This document shows positions 28,701 to 35,525 of a stretch of DNA of 64,000 nt, one piece after another. The notes under the pieces were generated by a model. It was not told the origin of the DNA and made no database searches. It worked only from the letters and a program-made list of their open reading frames with translations. Origin of the DNA: Bacteroidota bacterium (lineage in GTDB: Bacteria; Bacteroidota; Bacteroidia; Bacteroidales; VadinHA17); NCBI GenBank assembly GCA_022561875.1, contig JADFQJ010000004.1:1-64000 (forward strand). Direction: 5' to 3'. Numbering within the stretch: position 1 is the stretch's first letter; every line of letters begins with the position of its first letter. The position numbers and the translations under genes were made by a program.

Positions 28701-30353
28701 TGAATTATATGATATTTCAACTTTTGAAGAATCGCCTGATTGCGATTGGAATTTTACGGTATTTCCTGCATCTGTACCATCTATGGGTAGTATTTCGAGC
28801 TGCTCATTATAAGGCCCGTTTGCGACATTAAATATTACTGAAGATGAAATACCTACTTCATTTAAAGAATCAACCGCTTTAGTAAAGGTGGCAAAGTTAG
28901 TTGGCCCAGGTGACCCACCAATGGTATAAGTACCTGCCAGGGCTATTCCTGCACCGGTAAATTCATCTGCCCCCATGTCAAATGTTCCTGCGCGGACTTC
29001 GCCGTCTATATCAGATGTAATACCCAAATCAGTAGCGCCTAACCCCTCGAGTCTGAAAGTTGTGGTATGCAGATCGGTTGCAGATAAAAATGCAGGATTT
29101 ACCGATACTGAATTGGCATCAGAACTGTTAGCAGCCTGCAAAGCGGCAAGGTCTTCAACAGGATTATTCCAATATGCTAAAAAGTTACCTGTTGCGAAGT
29201 AATTATTATAGTCTGAAGTTACTGCTGATGGAGTCTTGACATTAAATGCATAGCTGCCACCAAAATTTGCAAAAATATTATTCTTTACAACAATGTCAGA
29301 ACCACCGGTGAGATAAAAAGCGTTCCCATAATCCCCTGTAGCTGAGCTGGTTATATTAACACTGTTATGAAAAATATTTTGATAAGTAGTATAATATAAG
29401 TAGATCCCGCGGGCTGTAGATCCCCCTGTTATTGAAATAAAATTATTTGTTACCAGGCCTATCTGTCCCGCATTTCCATCACAATAATATAAGTATACTC
29501 CATAACTACCTTTAGTGATATTGATTTTATTTTTTCGGATTTCAAGTACATTATCACAATATTGCATATAAATCCCATAAGCCGGATCTTTACTTAAATC
29601 AAAAGTATTATTATTTACAATTGGTGCATTATGGTACGTCAACCTTATCCCATATTCACTCTGGTCGACAAATGTGTTATTCAAAATTTGCGTTCCGGAT
29701 GATAATGTACTAGTATTAACTCCCGACATCAATACACCATAACTGCCATTTAAGAAATAATTGTTTCGAATTGTATTATTTTCAGCCTGATCATTAAAGG
29801 ATGCTATTATTGCATGGTAATCTGAAGATGAAGTTGTATTATATCCCCATAACTGACAATTTTCAATAGTATTGTAATTTGCGGATCCGTTAATATTGAT
29901 TACCCTTCCATAACTTGATCCGGTAGCCATCAATCTCATTTTTCGGATTGTCACATAATCAGCTGCGTTTAATCTTAATGTCCAATTTGAACCAGAGGCA
30001 GAAGATGAATATGTAAGGACAACAGCTGTTGAATCCAGGGATGCAGACTGGAATGTAATTGTATTAACAGCGCTTGCACCGGAAATTTCGGTTATTACTA
30101 TCTGTTCATTGTATGTACCATCTGCGACATTAAACACAACCGGCCCATTCACACCCTGGGTCGGAGACAATAATGAATCCACTGCCGCTTGAAACGACGT
30201 AAAATTCGGAAAAACTCCCCCTGCAGGATCAATTGTGTATGCCCCGCTTAACTGAGCGAAGCTTTGAAAGGAAAAGAAGGAGATTAGAATAGCAATCAGA
30301 GTTATTCTGATAATCATGTTACGAAAGTTGCTTACTGATTTCATGGTATACAT
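22800..30353 (-). CDS. giant T9SS-secreted surface protein: four tandem parallel beta-helix modules, PKD, five SprB repeats, Fn3-like region, type A sorting domain
   Basis: 2517 aa; signal peptide RITLIAILISFFSFQSFAQ; four (G)xYTIGG...GADEF-type modules; PKD (FTDNSTNVAFGSTYSWDWDLD); five SprB-like SGGTxPYxYxWSNG repeats; C-term NLGIYPNPSNGVFTLTF...DLSELGSGLYFFQIVSETGIVYTQIVIE. Confidence 0.92.
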   Translation of the reverse strand: MYTMKSVSNFRNMIIRITLIAILISFFSFQSFAQLSGAYTIDPAGGVFPNFTSFQAAVDSLLSPTQGVNGPVVFNVADGTYNEQIVITEISGASAVNTITFQSASLDSTAVVLTYSSSASGSNWTLRLNAADYVTIRKMRLMATGSSYGRVININGSANYNTIENCQLWGYNTTSSSDYHAIIASFNDQAENNTIRNNYFLNGSYGVLMSGVNTSTLSSGTQILNNTFVDQSEYGIRLTYHNAPIVNNNTFDLSKDPAYGIYMQYCDNVLEIRKNKINITKGSYGVYLYYCDGNAGQIGLVTNNFISITGGSTARGIYLYYTTYQNIFHNSVNITSSATGDYGNAFYLTGGSDIVVKNNIFANFGGSYAFNVKTPSAVTSDYNNYFATGNFLAYWNNPVEDLAALQAANSSDANSVSVNPAFLSATDLHTTTFRLEGLGATDLGITSDIDGEVRAGTFDMGADEFTGAGIALAGTYTIGGSPGPTNFATFTKAVDSLNEVGISSSVIFNVANGPYNEQLEILPIDGTDAGNTVKFQSQSGDSSKVEISYNSGSANNYVVRFYGADYITFKKMTISATNNTNSKAIRFDGSSSNDSILNCVINSDITSTTYNGAIDSWKANVNNLVIANNLITGGRYGITINSNNAVIIATGTKIINNEISDQGRSSARGIYLRYHDSPEISDNIINYTKSYSYYYSIYLQDCSNTLKILRNKLTSDNTYGGIILYNCTGTTSKRGLTANNFVDIGGTSYAYGIYTYSSDYQNIYYNSVRITSTHLTYGRAFYNSNGSGNIILKNNIFSNFGGGYAFYTTGTTDIDASSDYNDYYVTGNYIAYWDGTNRNELSDFQTAASPREANSISANPSFVSGTDLHATSSFIDGEGTPLAGVVDDDIDGEPRDAVNPDIGADEFTTATTPLAGGTYTIGGSSPSYATFADAADALNTLGIAGSVVFDVRDGTYTEQISLLDINGADETNTITFQSESGDSSLVELTFSAGVSYKYVVELIGTDYITFKNMTFSATGTTYSLVFYFRAGLNNVTISNCVINGMGTTGNAYDKSAIYAGNVVFTDLTIENNLISGGRSGIWLQCETNNYATGTSIHNNSFSDHYSQAIYLRYHNAPKVDSNYINNSTGTYFYGIYLRNCSNDLTVLKNVVNSTSHYGGIILYDCIGTTSKRGLVANNFVDIGGTSYAYGIYTQGSTYQRIYNNSVRITSTHATYGKAYYNYNGTNIDVQNNIFSNFGGGYAYYANNITAITTSDYNDLFTTGNNVGYWNGNRIDLAAFQAASGTDANSLSVNPVFVSATDLHTTSSYIDSAGTVLAVITDDIDGEPRDATYPDIGADEFTPTEFPLAGEYTIGGTDPDYETFTAAVEDLNNLGVKEPVTFNVRSGIYTEQIELFEVAGASTSDTIVFQSQSGDSTDVILTYNAQSTGEDYIVKLIGADNITFQNMTFAATNSTYSKVVLLNGSVNNLNLLNNIFSANNSSYSSVIHSADGNVTNNILIKQNIIIEGGRGIDMNGNNTIHSAGLQIMDNIINNQKYYGIYLEDQDGPVIIGNDISTSDSYYTGIYLNDCDNNLIVKANKITNDNYSYGIYLYYCNGTFVNKGLVANNFVSIRGGSYAYGIYMSNSKYQNIYYNSVNIASTYSNVGGKLAFYVTGGDYINVKNNIFANTKGGYAYYINTATAVDASDNNDLYSTTDVAYFDGAARANLAALQLASGMDANSVSADPLFISETDLHAAQVALHQAATPVSEVTDDIDGTPRDGTFPDIGAMEFYCETPIFDVSVVTVCFGDSSVFTDNSTNVAFGSTYSWDWDLDSNPDTTFTTANSVIKHKFETSGQHSVYFIISHFAGCDDYDTIYANVNPSLVLNIITQGAYCDSANGQAVVDVVAGVGPFSYYWSTGDLDSVATGLEIGIYTVAVSDLNNCSTTETFEIGDAIQVTVNEIKGSTCGISDGEAFVTVTGGVEPYNYVWSNGQTNDTSILLSPGVHYVNVIDANGCYVQGSVNIGNDGTGPQITLLSTTDNDCYGDKLGAIDIIVSGGTQPYSILWSNGATSEDIDSVVAGVYDVLITDNDGCLASASYEISQPALLNISAVVENASCAGSDGQAVAIVSGGTEPYLYSWSTGGGFQIEENLAAGIYSVTVTDANGCQAVKGVIVNNIGGPVVTINSITGVTCTDTTNGAIDISVSGGTPLYSPLWTPGGMTSQDISGLIPGVYEVRVTDDVGCIGVNSAVIKQDPPAVNPICMVTVDSVSQKNLIVWEKDVIADVDHYNIYRETSQKGVYQLIGTSPIDSLSLFTDSIADPRIRSWRYKLSVVDKCDNESELSESHKTMHLTQNLGLNNTVNLIWDHYEGFDFSTYEIYRYSSASDWEKLGEIASDLTSYTDLTPPSSGFYYYVVEVVRPSSCTATRKAGTHRSTRSNRTANMTTGIESVPGNMSNLGIYPNPSNGVFTLTFDMKKKEDVAIRMFDITGRLVHSIQYKNYFGTFRKTLDLSELGSGLYFFQIVSETGIVYTQIVIE

Positions 30354-30584
30354 ATTTTATTACGTGTTCTAGAACATATAAAAAATAAAAATAACCAATT
30401 TATTTTTAAAAATCAATAGGTAAGCATAAAGATTATTTATATTATTTGATGAACAGGTGGTTTTTTGTTTCTAACCAATTTATGGAAGGAGATAAAAACA
30501 GGTATTTAAATACCTATTTAATACTTGATAAAACATTGTTTATGAGGCATATGTTAAAGTAGTGATAGCTGTTCCCTGGATACT

Positions 30585-32186
30585 CTATTCGGCAAGGTAC
30601 TCAATTGCTTTCTGCAGAGTGCGGTCTGAATCAGCATAAATAAAATAAAATCCTTTGTTATCAAAGAAATTACGGGCGACATAGGCAAATATCCGGGTTT
30701 TAATGATATTTCCGGAAATCTCCAGGTCACCGGGATTCTCTTTTACTCCATTTTCACTTGCATATTTGATAAATTGCTCATAGACCCTGATTCGATCCAG
30801 GTATTGAACAAGAGCATTGCAGTTTTCAATTTTCTCTAACTTATCGCGGTTATTATCTGAGTATTCGAAAGAGAAGCGATAAATTAATCCTTTATGCCGG
30901 ATTTTCATGAAATAACCGGTTACGTAAGAGGTATCTATCGGAACAAAAATATCAGGCATAATACCCCCGCCACCATAAACCGGTTTACCTTCAGGGGTAT
31001 AATATTTCAGTGAATCGGAAAAATGGATACTGTCTTTTTCAGCAAATTCACCATTTTCGAAACGTTCATTCAAATCGGAGTAATATTCATCAGTGCCATT
31101 AATATATGGCTTCTGGATACTTCGTCCTGTGGGTGTATAATATCTGGCAATAGTCAGGCGCATGGCAGATCCATCTGAGAAAAGCATAGGTTCCTGAACA
31201 AGCCCTTTGCCAAACGAACGTCTTCCAATGATAATGCCGCGATCGTTATCCTGGATAGCGCCGGCTAATATTTCACTGGCTGAAGCCGAATATTCATCAA
31301 TAAGGATTGCAATATCGCCGGTTAGAAAAACCCCTTTATCAGTAGCAAGAATCTCATTTCTTGGGCGGGCTCTTCCTTTGGTGTAAACAATTAATTTTTC
31401 TTTTTCAAGAAACTGGTCGGCAATATTTGTTGCCGCATCCATATAACCACCACCATTGGCTCTCAGATCAACAATTAATTTCTTCAGTCCCTTTTCCTTC
31501 AGTTCATTAATTCCCTTAAGAAATTCATCGAATGTGGTTCGCGAAAATTTACTTATTTTGATATAGCCGATAATATCACCTATCATCATGGCAACATCAA
31601 CACTATAAAGAGGAATTTCATCCCTGATTATTACAAATTCAAGTAGCTCTTTTAATCCTTTTCTTTTCACACTAACATTAACTTCAGACCCCCTTGGTCC
31701 TTTAAGTTTTTTAATCACTTGCGAGGTTGATATATTTACTCCGGCAATAATTGAATCATTAACCTTAATTATTCTGTCACCCGGAAGAATACCCACCTTT
31801 TCAGAAGGTCCCCCCGGAATTGTATTCATCACTACAACGGTATCGTAAGGCATATTGAATTCGATGCCAATCCCATCAAAATTTCCTTCCAGCGGCTCGT
31901 TTATCCTGCTGTAATCCTTGGCAGGTATGTAAACAGAATGCGGATCCAGTTCTTTTAACATAGCAGGGATGGCTGTTTCAACTAATTGTTTCCTTGAAAC
32001 GGAATCAACATATTCAGATTCAATATAGTTGATTATGGAATGTAACTTATCTACCCTGGGACGTATAGAAATAGATCTGCCTGTTTGATTATTATTGAGT
32101 TGAAGTCCGATAAAGACTCCTCCGGCAAGAAAAACAGACAGCAGCAAAGGCAGATAAATATTCCGGTTTGTGTTCTTATATTTCAT
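30585..32186 (-). CDS. S41 family C-terminal processing peptidase with PDZ domain
   Basis: 533 aa; PDZ GIGIEFNMPYDTVVVMNTIPGGPSEKVGILPGDRIIKVND; VDLRANGGGYMDAATNIADQF; IDEYSASASEILAGAIQDNDRGIIIGRRSFGKG. Confidence 0.92.
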   Translation of the reverse strand: MKYKNTNRNIYLPLLLSVFLAGGVFIGLQLNNNQTGRSISIRPRVDKLHSIINYIESEYVDSVSRKQLVETAIPAMLKELDPHSVYIPAKDYSRINEPLEGNFDGIGIEFNMPYDTVVVMNTIPGGPSEKVGILPGDRIIKVNDSIIAGVNISTSQVIKKLKGPRGSEVNVSVKRKGLKELLEFVIIRDEIPLYSVDVAMMIGDIIGYIKISKFSRTTFDEFLKGINELKEKGLKKLIVDLRANGGGYMDAATNIADQFLEKEKLIVYTKGRARPRNEILATDKGVFLTGDIAILIDEYSASASEILAGAIQDNDRGIIIGRRSFGKGLVQEPMLFSDGSAMRLTIARYYTPTGRSIQKPYINGTDEYYSDLNERFENGEFAEKDSIHFSDSLKYYTPEGKPVYGGGGIMPDIFVPIDTSYVTGYFMKIRHKGLIYRFSFEYSDNNRDKLEKIENCNALVQYLDRIRVYEQFIKYASENGVKENPGDLEISGNIIKTRIFAYVARNFFDNKGFYFIYADSDRTLQKAIEYLAE

Positions 32187-32645
32187 TTATTCGCTAACAA
32201 TATGTTTAAAAAATTTGATCTCAATATTTGCCCTTTCAAGTAGCTCAAGACCTTCAGATTTACGGTATTGGTTACAGTAAACAACTCTTTTTATCCCTGA
32301 CTGGATTATCAGTTTGGCACATTCCATACACGGACTGGTAGTAACATAAAGAGTGGCGTTTTCGCTGGAGTTGTTTGATTTTGCCACTTTTGAAATAGCA
32401 TTTGCCTCAGCATGCAGGACATAGGGTTTTGTTTTTCCTGAATCATCTTCGCAAATATTTTCGAATCCCGAAGGAGTGCCATTATATCCATCGGAAATGA
32501 TCATCTTGTCTTTAACTATCAGGGCTCCTACTTTCCTTCGTTTACAATATGAATTTTTTGCCCAGATCTCAGCCATTTCAAGGTAACGGCGATCAAACTG
32601 TTCCTGCTTTTCATTATAAGGATGTAATGAGTTGCTATTACTCAT
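32187..32645 (-). CDS. deoxycytidylate (dCMP) deaminase family protein
   Basis: Start placed at MSNSNSLHPYNEKQEQFDRRYLEMAEIWAKNSYC (32645). Zn motifs HAEANAISKVAKS and TTSPCMECAKLIIQSGIKRVVY; SDGYNGTPSGFENIC. Confidence 0.88.
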   Translation of the reverse strand: MSNSNSLHPYNEKQEQFDRRYLEMAEIWAKNSYCKRRKVGALIVKDKMIISDGYNGTPSGFENICEDDSGKTKPYVLHAEANAISKVAKSNNSSENATLYVTTSPCMECAKLIIQSGIKRVVYCNQYRKSEGLELLERANIEIKFFKHIVSE

Positions 32646-32780
32646 GTTTGTTAAGGTCCATTTAAGCTCAAAGAACCGCAGGCAAAAGTACATAAAAACA
32701 GACAAAAGAAAACTAAAAAATGATGGGAACACACCAACTCCGGAAAATGAATAGGTAACATGTGGAGGAATACGAATAAT

Positions 32781-32802
32781 ACAAGGGAGCATGCTCCCTT
32801 GT
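32781..32802. promoter_or_regulatory. 22-bp perfect palindrome ACAAGGGAGCATGCTCCCTTGT
   Basis: Exact self reverse complement, in the region between dCMP deaminase and the AlbA_2 remnant; function unknown. Confidence 0.6.
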
Positions 32803-32863
32803 GTAGTACTCCTTTGTCGTGTAGTGTACCTATACCGGAGAAAGCTCCGAAGCAGGGAAATAG

Positions 32864-33160
32864 AAGAAATACACAGTTGGATTACCTGAACCGGAATTTG
32901 AATTTACAGGATTTTTCTCAATTACTTTTAAAAGAATAAAGGTTGATAAAACTGTGGAGAAAACTGTGGGGAAAACCAGGGATAAGATTTTACGAATCAT
33001 AATGGAAAATTCAGAAATTACAGCATTAGAATTAAGCGATAAATTAGAAATTACTTCCAGGGCAATAGAAAAATCTATAAACCAACTAAAAAATGAAGGT
33101 ATATTAATTCGAAAAGGCTCTAAAAAAACAGGTTACTGGGAAATAAAAAGTTCGGAATAA
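32864..33160 (+). pseudogene. 3' remnant of an AlbA_2/ATP-binding transcriptional regulator (C-terminal winged helix)
   Basis: Frame after TAG at 32861: KKYTVGLPEPEFEFTGFFSITFKRIKVDKTVEKTVGKTRDKILRIIMENSEITALELSDKLEITSRAIEKSINQLKNEGILIRKGSKKTGYWEIKSSE*. The GLPEPEFE..F.ITFKR...TVEKTV..K + winged-helix layout is the C-terminus of that family; the N-terminal domain is absent. Confidence 0.65.
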
Positions 33161-33509
33161 AGTTCGGAATAAACTGTGGAGAATTATTCGGGATAATAAA
33201 ATTTTTACAATTGTTGCACAAGAATCCGATAAGAACAAGCCGGGGGGGCAGTATAAAGAATGGCCGATGGTGGGGTGAGAGGTGTACTGGTTCTGGTTAT
33301 CCCGGAGTCGATTGTCTGCTTGATTAGGCACTGGGCTTTTTTACTGTATCGGTGCCTGTTAATTGTCTTGTTATTAATAATATGTATTAGATAATTATTC
33401 TGGTTTTTCTAGCAAATAGTTATATTACAGCATGTATTTTTCTTTTGATTTAAGCGATAATACTACAATCAGAATGAAGGATTTGTATTTCATTATCAAA
33501 AAATGTTTG

Positions 33510-33593
33510 TACCCAGAGCCGGGCTCGAACCGGCACGGTATTGCTACCACTGGTGTTTGAGACCAGCGCGTCTACCATTTCCGCCACCTGGGC
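33510..33593 (-). tRNA. tRNA-Leu (anticodon CAA)
   Basis: GCCCAGGTGGCGGAAATGGTAGACGCGCTGGTCTCAAACACCAGTGGTAGCAATACCGTGCCGGTTCGAGCCCGGCTCTGGGTA; acceptor, D, anticodon (CTGGT-CTCAAAC-ACCAG), long variable arm and T arm (GCCGG-TTCGAGC-CCGGC) all fold. Confidence 0.95.
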
Positions 33594-33756
33594 TTTCTTC
33601 CACTCTTCCTTAGGGATGCGAAGATAACAGAATTGTTGTTTAGGAACAAAATTAAGAACATACTGTTGTTAAACTTATCAGACAATTCGTTGAGATTATT
33701 ATTATTGTTAGATTTGTTTATAAGATTATAAGAACGAAATTATTTATAAACCAAAG

Positions 33757-35322
33757 TTGCAAAACATGAAAGAAATAGATTATAACATCAGGGAGATGCT
33801 TAATAACCTTGGGATAAAGAATATAAATCCCGGTGTTTCAACCGGAGCACAATGGATGAAATCCCGGGGTGATGTCACCTCATCGATATCCCCGATTGAT
33901 GGTAAAGAAATTGCCAAAATAGAGAATGCTTCAAAAGAAGAATACGAAAATGTTGTTAAAAAAGCCCGGGAAGCTTTCAAAATCTGGAGAAAGATACCTG
34001 CCCCGGGAAGAGGGGAAATTGTTCGTCAGATCGGTCTGGCTCTTCGTGAAGCTAAAAATGATCTGGGCAAGCTGGTAACCCTCGAAATGGGTAAAATCTA
34101 CCAGGAAGGACTGGGTGAGGTTCAGGAAATGATTGATATCTGCGATTTTGCTGTCGGACAGGCAAGATTGTTAAATGGTATCACTATGCATTCCGAACGG
34201 CCTGACCACAGAATTTACGATCAATACCATCCACTTGGGATCGTAGGTATCATTACCGCGTTCAATTTCCCGGTGGCTGTTTGGGCGTGGAATGCAATGA
34301 TTGCAGCTATTGCAGGTGATGTGGTAATCTGGAAACCAAGTTCAAAAACTCCGCTTACTGCTATAGCTGTACATAATATTATAGCAAAAGTGCTTAAAGA
34401 AAATAATGTGCCCGAAGGAGTATTTAACCTGATGATCGCGAAATCTTCGGTTCTTGGAGATAATTTTCTGGAGGATAAAAGAATTGTTCTGATCTCGGTA
34501 ACAGGATCGACAGTTGTTGGGAAAAGAGTTGGGGGTATTGTAGGAAAACGTCTCGGAAAAACCATTCTTGAACTGGGAGGAAACAATGCCATTATCATCT
34601 CTCAACATGCCGATCTGGATATGTCTGTTCCTGCAGTGGTTTTCGGGGCGTTGGGTACAACAGGGCAGCGCTGCACCAGCACACGTCGATTGATCATCCA
34701 TGAATCAATTTATGAGGATGTAAAGACGAAATTGTTAAATGCTTACCGGCAGGCTGCGAAAAAAATTGGTAATCCGCTTGATCCAAATATACTTGTAGGA
34801 CCGGTAATTGACGGTATGGCTGTTGAGCTTTTCCATAATGCGTTAGAGCAGGCTAAGAAAGAGGGTGGTAATATTGTTATAGGAGGGAATATTCTTGATT
34901 CTGAAAAATTTGGTTCTTCTAATTATGTTGACCCGGCAATTGTTGAAGTGGAGAACCATTATAAAATAGTACAGGAAGAAACATTTGCACCTATTTTATA
35001 CATGATAAAATATAAAACGATTGATGAAGCAATCAGTATAAACAACGATGTGCCTCAGGGTTTATCCTCAGCAATTTTCACTCTTAATTTAAGAGAAGCA
35101 GAAAAATTCCTTTCAGAGGCAGGGTCTGATTGCGGAATAGCTAATGTGAACATCGGTACATCGGGAGCTGAAATTGGCGGAGCATTTGGTGGCGAAAAAG
35201 ATACCGGTGGAGGCCGGGAATCAGGTTCTGATGCCTGGAAAGCATATATGAGAAGGCAGACCAATACAATTAATTACGGAACCGAGCTGCCTCTGGCGCA
35301 GGGTATAAAGTTTGATTTGTAA
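33757..35322 (+). CDS. aldehyde dehydrogenase family protein (ALDH7 / alpha-aminoadipic semialdehyde dehydrogenase-like)
   Basis: 521 aa; [106 protein letters not shown]. Confidence 0.9.
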   Translation: MQNMKEIDYNIREMLNNLGIKNINPGVSTGAQWMKSRGDVTSSISPIDGKEIAKIENASKEEYENVVKKAREAFKIWRKIPAPGRGEIVRQIGLALREAKNDLGKLVTLEMGKIYQEGLGEVQEMIDICDFAVGQARLLNGITMHSERPDHRIYDQYHPLGIVGIITAFNFPVAVWAWNAMIAAIAGDVVIWKPSSKTPLTAIAVHNIIAKVLKENNVPEGVFNLMIAKSSVLGDNFLEDKRIVLISVTGSTVVGKRVGGIVGKRLGKTILELGGNNAIIISQHADLDMSVPAVVFGALGTTGQRCTSTRRLIIHESIYEDVKTKLLNAYRQAAKKIGNPLDPNILVGPVIDGMAVELFHNALEQAKKEGGNIVIGGNILDSEKFGSSNYVDPAIVEVENHYKIVQEETFAPILYMIKYKTIDEAISINNDVPQGLSSAIFTLNLREAEKFLSEAGSDCGIANVNIGTSGAEIGGAFGGEKDTGGGRESGSDAWKAYMRRQTNTINYGTELPLAQGIKFDL

Positions 35323-35397
35323 GATAAATTATGAAAGTTTATTTGTTGATGAGTTTATTTGTAAGATGCCAGAGCCACCTAAAATAGATAAATTCTT

Positions 35398-35440
35398 AAC
35401 TTCTCAACTTATAAACTCCTAAACTTATAAACTTTTCAAC
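35398..35440. repeat. 7-8 bp tandem array (AACTTAT / AAACTCCT units)
   Basis: aacttctcaacttataaactcctaaacttataaacttttcaac. Confidence 0.7.
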
Positions 35441-35525
35441 ACTGCAACACAAATCTTTTGTTTCCAATAACGCTGGATTTAGGGTGTTGTATTGCGTAAA
35501 AAAAGGAGTGATATCCGGTGCCGGA

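Noticed and set aside
22800-30353. The four modules as an assembly duplication artefact
   Set aside because: Modules differ substantially in DNA sequence and each has unique segments; inconsistent with collapsed or duplicated reads.
32954-33160. 68-aa HTH protein as a stand-alone antitoxin or regulator
   Set aside because: The open frame extends upstream without a start into sequence typical of the middle of AlbA_2 regulators; better read as a remnant, and no toxin partner is adjacent.
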